A stretch of 64,000 nt of DNA. Source: Hoeflea prorocentri. Lineage in GTDB: Bacteria > Pseudomonadota > Alphaproteobacteria > Rhizobiales > Rhizobiaceae. Position 1 is the stretch's first letter, and each line of letters begins with the position of its first letter. The translations under genes and the position numbers were made by a program. Shown one piece after another: positions 26,528 through 35,471 of this stretch. The stretch lies in NCBI RefSeq assembly GCF_027944115.1, contig NZ_JAPJZI010000001.1, forward strand, positions 1,984,001-2,048,000, given 5' to 3'. The notes under the pieces are model-generated. The model was given only the letters and a program-made list of their open reading frames with translations. It was not told the DNA's origin and did not search any database.

Positions 26528-26736
26528 GTGTTCGACTGCCCGAGCCGCGTCGCGCCGGAGACGACATGCGCGCCAAAGCCGCTGTCGCCGAGTGCGGATG
26601 TGAAGATATTAGCGCGCGCGCCGCGCGAGCGCCTGCGCCGCAGTCGGGCCTCGACACGCAAATTGGCGTCACGGTCGCGGGTTACGGGGCGCGGAACCAC
26701 GGGTTCCGGCGTGTCGACCTTGGTGCGAAAGCACAT
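26524..26736 (-). CDS. small basic phage protein upstream of portal
   Basis: Product of 70 aa from MCFRTKVDTPEPVVPRP. It is the short Met-Cys-Phe, Pro-rich and Arg-rich protein commonly found just before podovirus portals. AGGAAAGG precedes ATG 26736, so the longer frame from 26898 is rejected. Function unknown. Confidence 0.6.
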   Translation of the reverse strand: MCFRTKVDTPEPVVPRPVTRDRDANLRVEARLRRRRSRGARANIFTSALGDSGFGAHVVSGATRLGQSNT

Positions 26737-26997
26737 GATGTTGCCTTTCCTGTCATGACAAAAGCCGATATCGCTCACGCGTGCAGCGTGTCGATTGCTT
26801 GCGTCGTGTGTGTTGTGTTCCAACCTAAAATTGCGGCATTTGCGCTGCGGCTGGCTGCTCTTATCATTAGGTGATTGCGCCGTTGCCAACCATGCCAATA
26901 GCCGGACTGTACAGGCGCCGCGCAGTCGGGAAGTGGGCTAGTGCCCTGTTTTTATGAAATAAATTATGGTCACGTCAGTCTGAAGCCGCAACATGCC

Positions 26998-27666
26998 TCA
27001 AAAACGGCTTGTTTTCGGCCCTGTACTGTCATGAAGTCTGTTGGCCCCTTCTACGTCTGGGACTTTACCGCGCATCATCCAGCGGAGTGTGTTTTCGGAC
27101 ATTCTCACTCCCCGCAGCTCACCAGGATTCGCTTCACCTGAGAGAAGAAGCTTCACCGCTGACGGTGATCTCGGTGGGGCGTTCTGATGCCTGTTACTAT
27201 CTAAGCGTGCAGATTCAGCTGGGCGCGGACGACTGGTCTTAATTTGTTTCAGACGCCCGGTTTTTTCGAACAGCTTCTTTCCGTCGTATCCACGCCAAAA
27301 GGCGCTTCTTGCCAAACCAGCAATTCGCTCCTCTTCTTCTGGCTGAAGTGGTTCGTCCCGACTGTCGAGTATTTCCGCAATTTTATCGAGTTTGTTTTTC
27401 ACCTCGAATTCCCGTTTCCAGCTCCGAAGCGCCGTATCCGTTGCGGTGTAATCAATTATCCCGCCAAGGCCATTCGAGGGCAGGCCGGGGTCAGTTAAGG
27501 CGCGCAGCCGGTCCAACCATTCCGAGCCTGTACTGAAGTCACCGTCGCGATGCTTTCTTGCAATCTGCCCATGCCTGTAGAGCGTTTGAAGAAGCTCGTC
27601 TGTTCGCTCTTGCAGGATTGTCTCACGTGTTTTCGGTCGTTGGCGATCACGTTGCCTTCTTGTCAT
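26998..27666 (-). CDS. phage-region protein sharing a C-terminal tag with the SleB hydrolase
   Basis: Product of 222 aa. The N-terminus is basic (MTRRQRDRQRPKTRETILQ), the middle is helical and charged, and the C-terminal 60 residues contain LRWMMRGKVPDVEGANRLHD. The hydrolase at 12768 ends with the same layout (LRLLMGGRAHPVKGAARLHD). AGGAG precedes ATG 27666. A virion-packaging or partner-binding tail is one reading; no family is recognised for the rest. Confidence 0.5.
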   Translation of the reverse strand: MTRRQRDRQRPKTRETILQERTDELLQTLYRHGQIARKHRDGDFSTGSEWLDRLRALTDPGLPSNGLGGIIDYTATDTALRSWKREFEVKNKLDKIAEILDSRDEPLQPEEEERIAGLARSAFWRGYDGKKLFEKTGRLKQIKTSRPRPAESARLDSNRHQNAPPRSPSAVKLLLSGEANPGELRGVRMSENTLRWMMRGKVPDVEGANRLHDSTGPKTSRF

Positions 27667-27678
27667 CTATGCTTTCTC

Positions 27679-28383
27679 CTAGTTGAATTTGATGCGAAAC
27701 GCCTTGAAGGAGCGATAAACACACTCGGGGATGGTTATACCGGCCTCCGCCCTGTACACTTGGGCCTCGATATAAGGAGCCCGTGACATGTCCGGCCTTA
27801 TGTCCGGCAAATTGCTCCTTTCCAACCGGCTGAGAAAGTCCTCATATGTGGTTCGACTTTCGTTGTCGTAGCGGCAGTACTGCGAGATTATGATGTCGTA
27901 GGCCTTGAACTCCTCGTTGAACGGATCGTCTACTCTGGAGCCATTGTTGAGCAGGATCTCGCCAATTCGAAAATGATCCGCTTCGCTTGCAACGGGCAAA
28001 CCCGGAAACACATCCTCGTCAAAGGAGGACAACAAGGATTTAATAATCGTAGAACTCTCTCCCGCGTTCACCGATGCGCCCCGTCTGAGCAACTCCTCAA
28101 CGATTTCGACGCGGCCGAAATAGGCGGCCTCATCCAGTGCCGTGTCTCCGTGTGCAATGATCGCGTCAATTTCATAGCCGGCGTCCAGAATGCAGTTCAC
28201 AGCCACGAGTTCCTTTTCACGAATCGCCTGCAGCATACTTTCCGGCGTCGATACCGTTGCATAGGGTGGGCAATCGGCTTTCGGACCGGCCATATGCTGT
28301 CTGAAGGGGCCAACACTGAGCGCCAATGCTGTGACCGCAATTAAGACCAAAACTACAATTGTGATTTTATTTGCAGTCGACAT
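27679..28383 (-). CDS. membrane-anchored ankyrin-repeat protein
   Basis: About 234 aa. One N-terminal membrane helix (ITIVVLVLIAVTALALSVG) is followed by ankyrin repeats: a recognisable HGDTALDEAAYFGRVEIVEELLRRG-type unit near residues 90-115 with diverged flanking units. The C-terminal part has scattered Cys. ATG 28383 is chosen because the longer frame starts inside the LexA box at 28463-28477. Probably a cargo (moron) gene acting at the inner membrane or periplasm. Confidence 0.65.
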   Translation of the reverse strand: MSTANKITIVVLVLIAVTALALSVGPFRQHMAGPKADCPPYATVSTPESMLQAIREKELVAVNCILDAGYEIDAIIAHGDTALDEAAYFGRVEIVEELLRRGASVNAGESSTIIKSLLSSFDEDVFPGLPVASEADHFRIGEILLNNGSRVDDPFNEEFKAYDIIISQYCRYDNESRTTYEDFLSRLERSNLPDIRPDMSRAPYIEAQVYRAEAGITIPECVYRSFKAFRIKFN

Positions 28384-28462
28384 TCGTTTTCCCCGTAACT
28401 GAAACTTCGATCCATTTAGGTCCGGATATTCTACGCCGGCGAGCAATACTACCTTACATTGT

Positions 28463-28477
28463 GTTCTTATTTTGTTC
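28463..28477. promoter_or_regulatory. LexA (SOS) box
   Basis: GTTC-TTATTTT-GTTC within ATTGTGTTC context, about 80 bases upstream of the ankyrin-repeat gene start at 28383. It could also drive the phage genes that follow on the minus strand (27666 to portal and Bbp19). Confidence 0.8.
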
Positions 28478-28544
28478 CAGTCCATGCCCTATTGATTTCC
28501 TTGTTGCGTCCAGCGCGACAGCGCGTAATCCATCAAAACTCTCC

Positions 28545-28970
28545 TTATCGGGGATCGAATATCAAGTAATGAGTTGGATCTTCCGCGGCGCCCAAAATGC
28601 CTATCTCGAATTGCTGATTAAGATCGCGGCACTCCCATTCATATTCATCCATGACGCGTGCAGGAATGTTGCGGTCCGAGTATGCGTTGCACTGTCCGTC
28701 GCGAAACAGAGCGATAGCCGCTAGATTGAATTTGCCGCATCCATTATCCGTAAATTCCGAGCTTTTCGGGCCAAACAGACAAATACGTTCATAGCCGGCA
28801 AAGAGAGGATCGTTGTTTGTGATGGTTCCGCCATTACTGAGTATTTCGATATGTTCCTCAGCAAAAAGGGAAGGACGATCGTCGGCGACTTCGAAATAAA
28901 GCCAAACGGCAAATGCGGCAAAGAACGTTCCGAAAAACCCTAAAAACAGCCACAGTTCCAGATGCTTCAT
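28545..28970 (-). CDS. single-pass membrane protein under LexA-box control
   Basis: About 141 aa. An N-terminal membrane helix (LWLFLGFFGTFFAAFAVWLYF) is followed by a soluble domain with paired Cys (RICLFGP, NGCGKF, QCNAY, ECRD). Family not recognised. ATG 28970 has AGGGGAA upstream and is downstream of the LexA box, unlike the longer frame from 29006. Confidence 0.55.
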   Translation of the reverse strand: MKHLELWLFLGFFGTFFAAFAVWLYFEVADDRPSLFAEEHIEILSNGGTITNNDPLFAGYERICLFGPKSSEFTDNGCGKFNLAAIALFRDGQCNAYSDRNIPARVMDEYEWECRDLNQQFEIGILGAAEDPTHYLIFDPR

Positions 28971-29032
28971 TTCAATTCCCCTTTGGGTGCGCGTATCGCG
29001 AAACATGGAGCGTCACTTCAATCATAGATTAT

Positions 29033-29047
29033 GTTCTTATTTTGTTC
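29033..29047. promoter_or_regulatory. LexA (SOS) box
   Basis: GTTC-TTATTTT-GTTC, 63 bases upstream of the membrane protein gene at 28970. The spacer is identical to the box at 28463. Confidence 0.8.
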
Positions 29048-29051
29048 TAAT

Positions 29052-29585
29052 TTATGCCGAATTGGCTCTTTGTGCCGAGTCCGTCGTCTGCCATCGCGTA
29101 AAAATATCTTCGGGAACTGTTCTGCAAATCCAGGCATAGAGCCGGAAGCACTCACCATTGCGCCCCCAGTCCTCAAGCGCGCAGCACCGCTCCGCCCCGG
29201 CTGCCTCCAGCCAGCGATGGGCGCTGGTGTGTGTCTCGATCGTGCGCACCTCGATGCGCCTTATGCCCTGTTCCAGCCAACCAGGCACAACCTCGCTGAA
29301 TACGAAACGCGTGACCGCCGGGATGCAACGCTCGAAGCCCGGCCTGCCGAAGGCCCAGCCATTGAGCACGCCGTCACTGATCTCGCTGAAGCCGAAAGCG
29401 CCGCGCGGCTGGCCCCTGTCGAAGGCCGCCCAGCTCCGCCCTCCTCCAATGCAGAAGGCGGCGATCTCCGCCGGCTTCGTGCCGGGCGGCAGCTGGCAGT
29501 AAATTTCCTCGCGGTCGCACGGCCGCATATTGGCGGCAATGTAGGACACATCTCGCAGTGTTGCGGGCACGATATCGACCATCAC
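29052..29585 (-). CDS. GNAT-like phage protein (T7 gp13 position)
   Basis: Product of 177 aa. It starts MMVDIVPATLRDVSYIAANM, contains FCIGGGRSWAAFD and an acetyltransferase-like IRRIEVRTIETHTSAHRWLEAAG motif. Such GNAT-fold proteins are common next to podovirus terminases and are often annotated internal virion protein A. It overlaps the terminase stop by 4 bases. The LexA box at 29033 lies just past its stop. Confidence 0.65.
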   Translation of the reverse strand: MMVDIVPATLRDVSYIAANMRPCDREEIYCQLPPGTKPAEIAAFCIGGGRSWAAFDRGQPRGAFGFSEISDGVLNGWAFGRPGFERCIPAVTRFVFSEVVPGWLEQGIRRIEVRTIETHTSAHRWLEAAGAERCCALEDWGRNGECFRLYAWICRTVPEDIFTRWQTTDSAQRANSA

Positions 29586-30865
29586 CAGCCCTCCAGCGGG
29601 TTGTAGGCGCTGCCTGCACCCTCCAGCTTCGCGGAGACCGCGTTCATCCGCTCATGATGGACGGCTTCGGCAAAGGTCAATGCAAGCGCGTCAGCGCAGT
29701 CCGGAGAGATCAGGCCGCGCTTTTTCATCTCTTCTTTCTTCTCGATCTGGATGCGGTTTTGTGCGTCGAAGCCGTAATTCGGGGCCTGCAGGTCGATCGC
29801 CAGTTCGTCGTCATCGGGAATGGAGCCGACATCGCGCAGCCAGTCGCGCATGCGCGCCCACATCTCCGCACGCTTGTTACGGTAGCGCGCGGCGTTCCCT
29901 GCCCGCGCTCCGCCATTGACGTCGATGACCCGCAAGCCGAGTTGGCGCAACCGGTCGACCACCCCGCCGCCAACGCCGACACCGTCGACAAAAAGCGCAT
30001 GCGGCTTTTCCCGTGCCGCGATCTCGCTGACCCGGCCCGCGGTCTGCATCAGGTCAAGCGCCGACCAGCGCCATATACGGTTCAGCCGGTGCCCCTCGCG
30101 CAGCACCAGAACCGTCCGGTCATCGCCGAAGCGGGCGACATCCAGCCCCATGATGCGCGGCCCGCCGGAAGTCTCAGCGGAGCGCTCCTGCGCGGCGCGG
30201 ATCGTCTCGCGCGTGATGAACTGCATGTCGGAGACGTTCTGATAGCCGCCGAGCCACACGTGGTCGTATTTTACCGGGTCCGTCAGCCGATCGCGTTCCA
30301 TGTCGGCGCGGAGCACGGCGGGAAAGAACGGGTTGTCGGAGTAATTCGCCCGGATCACGATCGCCCCGCTGGGCTTTTCTTTACGCAGCAGCCGGTCGAT
30401 CGGATCGGTCGGACGCTCCGGGTTCCAGGAAAACCAGAGTTCACTGTCCGGCATGCGGATCGTTGGAATCAGAAGATCGAGGCTCTTTTGCGAAACGGTC
30501 TGCGCCTCCTCCACCCAGGCGATATCGAAGCCTTCCAGCGATTTGATGCTCGCTGCATTGTGGTTCTTCAGCCCCCTGAAAGTGAACAGGCTGTCGTTCG
30601 GCCCACGGATCTGCGTGTCGGTGATGTCGAAATGGGATGTCAGCCCGTAGGCGGAAATCTTGTCTTCCAGAAGCTGTTTGACGGAATCCTTGATCGAATT
30701 CTGCACCTCGCGCAGACACACCGCACGCGTGCGTTGTCTGAGCGCACGCAGGCACAAAAGCCCGCCGAAGAAATGCGATTTGCCGCTGCCGCGTCCGCCC
30801 CACGCGCCCTTGAAGCGCGCCGGTGCGACCAGCGGCCGGAACACGTCCGGGAACTGGATATCCAT
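29582..30865 (-). CDS. terminase large subunit
   Basis: Product of 427 aa, the packaging motor ATPase and nuclease. Walker A is GGRGSGKS (residues 23-30) and Walker B is FDIAWVEEAQ. The coupling Ser/Thr region is followed by a C-terminal RNase H-like nuclease with MGLDVARFGDDRTVLVL and a late DCADALALTFAEA. Length and motifs fit PBSX/T7-like Terminase_3/6 proteins. Confidence 0.9.
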   Translation of the reverse strand: MDIQFPDVFRPLVAPARFKGAWGGRGSGKSHFFGGLLCLRALRQRTRAVCLREVQNSIKDSVKQLLEDKISAYGLTSHFDITDTQIRGPNDSLFTFRGLKNHNAASIKSLEGFDIAWVEEAQTVSQKSLDLLIPTIRMPDSELWFSWNPERPTDPIDRLLRKEKPSGAIVIRANYSDNPFFPAVLRADMERDRLTDPVKYDHVWLGGYQNVSDMQFITRETIRAAQERSAETSGGPRIMGLDVARFGDDRTVLVLREGHRLNRIWRWSALDLMQTAGRVSEIAAREKPHALFVDGVGVGGGVVDRLRQLGLRVIDVNGGARAGNAARYRNKRAEMWARMRDWLRDVGSIPDDDELAIDLQAPNYGFDAQNRIQIEKKEEMKKRGLISPDCADALALTFAEAVHHERMNAVSAKLEGAGSAYNPLEGW

Positions 30866-30883
30866 AAGGTCTCTTACTGTCGT

Positions 30884-31210
30884 TTAGGTGCGGCGGTTTT
30901 CGCCGCTAATTTCCTGTTCGGCGGCAATGAAGCGTACCGAAAACTCAAGATTGACCGGCTCGCCCTTGCCGCCGGTCAGTTGCATGGGCAGCACTTTGCC
31001 GAGCAGGGTCAGAAAGGCGCTCGGATGGGTCTCGGCCTGTTTCTTCAGATAGGCGACCATATCGCCACCGCCCGCCTCGACCGCCGCCTGGATGATCGCG
31101 TCGCGGATGATAGGGGATTCGGCTGAAGCCGGTTGCTCCCCAGGCCTCTTAGCAATGTTTATAGGTCTCCTTGACGCGAGTCCGCTCTTAGCAAGTTTTG
31201 ATCTTGTCAT
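30884..31210 (-). CDS. terminase small subunit-like protein
   Basis: Product of 108 aa with a basic, disordered N-terminus and a helical second half (IIRDAIIQAAVEAGGGDMVA, then HPSAFLTLLGKVLPMQLTG). The latter motif is typical of small-terminase-type proteins placed directly before the large subunit. It is the right-most clear phage gene in the window. No classical HTH is seen. Confidence 0.6.
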   Translation of the reverse strand: MTRSKLAKSGLASRRPINIAKRPGEQPASAESPIIRDAIIQAAVEAGGGDMVAYLKKQAETHPSAFLTLLGKVLPMQLTGGKGEPVNLEFSVRFIAAEQEISGENRRT

Positions 31211-31265
31211 GCTCCGACTGCAAAGAAGCGGATGAGAACCAGGGGCGCCGCATCTTGCCTTTCAA

Positions 31266-31928
31266 CTAATTCTGCCAATTTACGTCACCTTTCTCGTAGG
31301 CCCGAGGCGGGCAATAGATTTCGATCGGTGTGTAGGCATCGATCGCGTCGGAATAGTTGTTTCTAGAATAGATGCCGGGGTGATCGCGCTCGAGGGCGCG
31401 AATTTGCCTTATGGCGGGCTCGTGTCCAAGCTCGGCCGAAAGATACAAATAAGGTGCGGCATCCCTCAGCGGCCGTTCATTGTCGAACATAGCCAGTGCG
31501 TTGGGATAGCGGTCTGTCGTCAGCAAACGGTAGCCCTTGAAAAACAACGCAATCCTGCTGCCTTCCAGCGCTGCGATCGAAATCCACTCGCCCTCGTAAA
31601 GGCCCCTCAGCAGACCGTAGGCTGGCATCATATTGCCGCGTTCGGCCGCCCTTTCAGCATTGAGGATTGCGGCACAACGGTCAAAACCACCGCTTAACTG
31701 GCCGGATGCGATGATGAAGGCCCGGAGCGTATAGAGTTCCGTGTAAGGTGTATCGCCGAGCGTCTCCAGAAGGTCCCATGCCGTCTTAGCCTGATTATCA
31801 ATCCAGAACAGGTCACTGGCCCTTGCGACGGTCTCGACGATTTCCGGTGAAATGTCTTCCGACTTGGCCGCAGCACCGGAAAGTGTCAGCGATGCGGCAA
31901 TCATGCACATCTTCACGAACCGCTTCAT
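31266..31928 (-). CDS. exported Sel1/TPR-like protein, paralogue A
   Basis: Product of 220 aa with a signal peptide (MKRFVKMCMIAASLTLSGAAA) and helical repeats: RAAERGNMMPAYGLLRGLYEGEW and APYLYLSAELGHEPAIRQIR resemble Sel1-type repeats. It ends with IEIYCPPRAY. GGAGGAG precedes ATG. About 50% alike to the next gene; tandem duplication. Function unknown, likely a periplasmic interaction protein. Confidence 0.6.
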   Translation of the reverse strand: MKRFVKMCMIAASLTLSGAAAKSEDISPEIVETVARASDLFWIDNQAKTAWDLLETLGDTPYTELYTLRAFIIASGQLSGGFDRCAAILNAERAAERGNMMPAYGLLRGLYEGEWISIAALEGSRIALFFKGYRLLTTDRYPNALAMFDNERPLRDAAPYLYLSAELGHEPAIRQIRALERDHPGIYSRNNYSDAIDAYTPIEIYCPPRAYEKGDVNWQN

Positions 31929-31998
31929 ACCGCTCTCCTCCGGCCGAGAACGGCATGTTGTCTTTGATCATGGAACCAGGAAAGAGAAGCGCGTTTGC

Positions 31999-32655
31999 TC
32001 ATCTCAATTCACCATCCAGGTAAGTTCGCGGCGGACAATAGAGCTGGATCGGCTCGTGTGCGGCCATAGCATCCATGAACCGTTCCCGCTCGAAAATTTC
32101 TGGATGCTCGGTTTCCAATTGCCGTATTCGATCAATTGCGGGCTCGTATCCAAGTTCGGCGGAAAGATACAGATAAGGCGCGGCGTCCTTGAGCGACCGT
32201 TCATCATCGAAGAGGTCCAGCGCGTAGGGATAAATGTCCGTTTTCATCAACCGGTAGCCCTTGTAATAGAGCGCCAATCTGCTTCCCTCCAACGCGGCAA
32301 TGGATATCCACTCGCCTTCATAGAGGCCTCTGAGCAGGTCGTGCGCCGGGGTTACATTGCCCCTTTCCGCCGCCTTTTCCGCATTGATAATTGCGCCGCA
32401 ACGGTCAAAGCCCGAAGTCAGCCGTCCCGAGGCCTGCATCAGCGCCTTGTTGACATAGAGAAACGGGTCATCAGAATCCTCCAGGTCCTTGATCTTCTCC
32501 CAGGCTACATCCGGGTAATGTTCCTCGAAAAAGATGTAATAGGCCTCATTGTAGATATCGGAGAGATCCGCCTGAGCTGGTCCGGCCGCTATGAAGAAAG
32601 TGGTCAGGGCTGTGATCGGCGACAATATCCGTATCCACTTTAACCTGCCCGGCAT
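31999..32655 (-). CDS. exported Sel1/TPR-like protein, paralogue B
   Basis: Product of 218 aa, signal peptide ending near AAGPAQA. It repeats the same blocks as paralogue A (RAAERGN-type, LLRGLYEGEWISIAALEGSR, APYLYLSAELGYEPAI, IQLYCPPRTY). The N-terminal third has diverged most. It is separated from paralogue A by 70 bases on the same strand, so an operon is likely. Confidence 0.6.
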   Translation of the reverse strand: MPGRLKWIRILSPITALTTFFIAAGPAQADLSDIYNEAYYIFFEEHYPDVAWEKIKDLEDSDDPFLYVNKALMQASGRLTSGFDRCGAIINAEKAAERGNVTPAHDLLRGLYEGEWISIAALEGSRLALYYKGYRLMKTDIYPYALDLFDDERSLKDAAPYLYLSAELGYEPAIDRIRQLETEHPEIFERERFMDAMAAHEPIQLYCPPRTYLDGELR

Positions 32656-32863
32656 CCCATCACTCTCCCTTGTAGGTTATGCCTGCGCGCATCGTCAGCT
32701 ATCTGCAATAATCACGTGTTCCATCGGCTGAAAACAACCCTATCGCAAGACCGCATCAGCCACCATGCCATTAGGCGCTGCGAGCTCATCGCACAGTCCA
32801 GTTTTCATTTAACTCGTTGAGATCTATCAAGAAAGCAAGACACCAACATCCCGAATTCGCGCC

Positions 32864-33691
32864 TTACCGTCGCCCCGCCTCCATGAAACGCCGGGCCTCG
32901 GCGTCGGTCAGCGCCTCGACCGCATAGGTGAATGTGCCTCGCTCGCGGACCTCGTTTGCGGCGCGGATCAGGCCGCCAAGCGCGGCGCGGGCGAAAGAGC
33001 CGCCAACGCTGACGCGTTTGACGCCGGCCTCGGCCAGCTGATTGAGCGACCAGTTCGCGCCGGTCAGGCCCATGACAACATTGACCGGTTTCGATACCGA
33101 AGAGCAGACAAGGCGGACAGCTTCAAGATCCGGCAGCCCCGGCGCAAAAAGCACATCAGCACCCGCCTCGTCGAAAGCCTGAAGGCGGCGGATCGTGTCA
33201 TCCAGATCGGGACGGCCGTAGAGGAAATTCTCTGCCCGCGCCGTCAGAAGGAACGGTTGCCCCCTTGCCGCCTCGGCACTTGCCGCAACGCGCTCCACCG
33301 CCTGCCCGAACTCATAGATCGGGGCCTCCGGCCTGCCCGTAGCATCTTCGATGGAGCCGCCAACCAGCCCGGTCTCCATCGCAAGGCTTATGGTCTCGGC
33401 GCAGTCTTCCGGCAGGTCCCCGAAGCCACCCTCAAGGTCGGCTGATACCGGCAACGACGTTGCCGAAGCGATATCCCTGGCATTGCTCAACGCGTCTTCA
33501 CGCGTGACTTGCGAGCGCCCGTCGCATCGCCCGGTGGCGAAGGCCAGTCCGGCGGATGTTGTTGCCAGCGCCTCGAAACCAAGCTGCTCCAGGATGATCG
33601 CCGATCCGGCGTTCCATGGATTCGCAATGATGAAAGCGCCCTCGCCCTGATGCAGTGTCTTGAAACGCTCAAATTTTTCTTCGGTGTTCAT
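32864..33691 (-). CDS. isocitrate lyase/PEP mutase superfamily protein
   Basis: About 275 aa. MNTEEKFERFKTLHQGEGAFIIANPWNAGSA is the family opening. PVSADLEGGFGD is the metal-binding loop, GSIEDATG the second, and LTARAENFLYG the third. These TIM-barrel enzymes act on alpha-keto or phosphonate C-C/C-P bonds; the exact substrate is not clear. GGGAG precedes ATG 33691. Confidence 0.8.
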   Translation of the reverse strand: MNTEEKFERFKTLHQGEGAFIIANPWNAGSAIILEQLGFEALATTSAGLAFATGRCDGRSQVTREDALSNARDIASATSLPVSADLEGGFGDLPEDCAETISLAMETGLVGGSIEDATGRPEAPIYEFGQAVERVAASAEAARGQPFLLTARAENFLYGRPDLDDTIRRLQAFDEAGADVLFAPGLPDLEAVRLVCSSVSKPVNVVMGLTGANWSLNQLAEAGVKRVSVGGSFARAALGGLIRAANEVRERGTFTYAVEALTDAEARRFMEAGRR

Positions 33692-33847
33692 CCGCACTCT
33701 CCCAGGCCAAACGCCAAGCTGGAACAAATAGTGAACGATTGCAAGATGAAATTTCGCAATCCCGGCTCAATAGACAGCAGGCCGCATTGTGTTTTGTGCC
33801 GAAATGGGCAAGCCTCCTGCCGGGTCGTCAATGTGCTGGAAGGTCGA

Positions 33848-34495
33848 ATGGACTGGTTTGATATCATCACGCAACTTCGCGATATGATCGGCCGGGCCCT
33901 ATGGTTCGATCCGGCGGTCTACGACACGGCCTATATGGATGACCGCACACGCTTTATTTCGACACTGGTCGTCTTTCTGGCCGGAGCGTCACTCCTGCTG
34001 GGACAGTGTTTCGCCCTTTTCCTCGTCGCCGCCTCGCCGCTTGGCTTCCTGCTCGGTCTTATCTTCAGCGGTTTGTCGCTGGCCGTGCGTCTCGGGCTTT
34101 GGGTGACCTGTTCGGTTTTCTTCGCCGCCATTGTTTTCGGCGTGGTCAACGCACCCTGGAACTTCATATCGGTCATCTTTGTGGCCACGGCGCCGCTGGT
34201 CTTCGGTTTTCTTGCCGTGCTTCCCAGCATCGGCATCATCATCCTCTACATGCTCTATGGCTGGACCTGCCTGACCATGATGTACGGGCTTTTCTACGGC
34301 GCACAGGTGCCGTTCCTGCCGGGCGCGGTCTGCATGCTACTCGGCTGGATTGCCGTCTCATTGCTTGAGCGGTTGTTCTTTACGCGCAGCCACACCGCAC
34401 AAAGCGGCGGTTTCCTGTTTGCAAGCCGGCAACTTTCGCGCTTCACCTCCGATCAGATCCTGGAGTTCGTCAAACAGAAGGTGCGCAGCCGATGA
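33848..34495 (+). CDS. polytopic membrane protein
   Basis: Product of 215 aa with about five membrane helices between residues 35 and 165 (FISTLVVFLAGASLLLG, FALFLVAASPLGFLLGLIF and others). The C-terminus is cytoplasmic and charged (SDQILEFVKQKVRSR). GGAAGG precedes ATG 33848; the longer frame from 33509 overlaps the divergent gene and is rejected. It overlaps the next gene by 4 bases, so they work together. Confidence 0.6.
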   Translation: MDWFDIITQLRDMIGRALWFDPAVYDTAYMDDRTRFISTLVVFLAGASLLLGQCFALFLVAASPLGFLLGLIFSGLSLAVRLGLWVTCSVFFAAIVFGVVNAPWNFISVIFVATAPLVFGFLAVLPSIGIIILYMLYGWTCLTMMYGLFYGAQVPFLPGAVCMLLGWIAVSLLERLFFTRSHTAQSGGFLFASRQLSRFTSDQILEFVKQKVRSR

Positions 34496-35469
34496 CGGAT
34501 ATCCAGCAATTGCTCTTCGGCGCGCTGCTCGTTGCCGGCGTCACGCTGTTTGTGGCGCTCATCACCGCCCCGTTCGAGGCCATGACATGGTGGTCGCGGT
34601 GGACAAGCGATCCGGACGGGGAACCGGTAGAGGAAGACACAGAAACGGTCAGCGGCTTATCTAAGGAAAAGGAAGCCGTGCTTTTCTACGTGACAGGAAT
34701 CGGCACCATCACCGGCGAACGGCACCCGCAGCTTGAGCAGGGTTTCATCGACGCGTTGAAACGGGCAATGCCGAATGTCACGGTCATCGATGATTTCTTT
34801 CCCTATTCGCCTGCCGGCATTCCGCTCACCGGCCAGCGGATCTTCGCGCGGTTCTGGCGCTTTTCCGGACGCCACCGGGCCTTTGTCACGCAGAACCTCA
34901 TCCGCCTGCGCAATATGTTCCAGGTGCTTGTCGCGGCAGACGGGCGTTACGGTCCGATCTACAGCGCCGGCACCTATCGCATTATGCGCGAAAAACTCCT
35001 GGCGCGGGGCCATGGTCCCCATTCAGGCCGCCCGGTCATCATGCTTGGTTATAGCGGCGGAGCAGAGATCTCGCTCGGCGCCGCACCTTTCCTGCACGGT
35101 GAGTTCGAAAGCCGGTTGACCCTGTTGTCGCTGGGCGGTGTGCTGTCATCGCATCCAGGCATCGCCGCGCTCGACCGTATCGTGCACCTGCAAGGCTCCG
35201 CCGACCGGGTCGCGCGCATCGGAGGAACCTTCTTCGTTCACCGCTGGGCAATCTTTGGCCGCTCCCACTGGAACCAGGCCCGCAAGCAGGGCCTTATCTC
35301 ACAGGTTGCGATGGCCGATATGTCTCACAACGGACCGGGCGGTTACCTTGATCCCGATACGCATAGATCGCCGGAGGGGCCAAGCAATCTTGAGCGTACG
35401 ATCGCCGAGATCAAATCGGTTGTCGAGGAGGAGATCACCCTTAGCCGGAATGGGACCGCTGAAGCCTAG
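34492..35469 (+). CDS. membrane-anchored alpha/beta-hydrolase-like protein
   Basis: Product of 325 aa. One N-terminal membrane helix is followed by an alpha/beta-hydrolase core: AVLFYVTGIGTITG, IMLGYSGGAEISLGAA (G-Y-S-G-G nucleophile elbow) and a late MADMSHNGPGGYL placing the His. Lipase or esterase-like role at the membrane. Its coupling to the membrane protein upstream suggests a two-part complex. Confidence 0.6.
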   Translation: MTDIQQLLFGALLVAGVTLFVALITAPFEAMTWWSRWTSDPDGEPVEEDTETVSGLSKEKEAVLFYVTGIGTITGERHPQLEQGFIDALKRAMPNVTVIDDFFPYSPAGIPLTGQRIFARFWRFSGRHRAFVTQNLIRLRNMFQVLVAADGRYGPIYSAGTYRIMREKLLARGHGPHSGRPVIMLGYSGGAEISLGAAPFLHGEFESRLTLLSLGGVLSSHPGIAALDRIVHLQGSADRVARIGGTFFVHRWAIFGRSHWNQARKQGLISQVAMADMSHNGPGGYLDPDTHRSPEGPSNLERTIAEIKSVVEEEITLSRNGTAEA

Positions 35470-35471
35470 GA

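Noticed and set aside
26958-26997. Gene between the small portal-adjacent protein and the 26998 gene
   Set aside because: The 26737-26997 gap has no frame with a start signal; it is probably just leader sequence.
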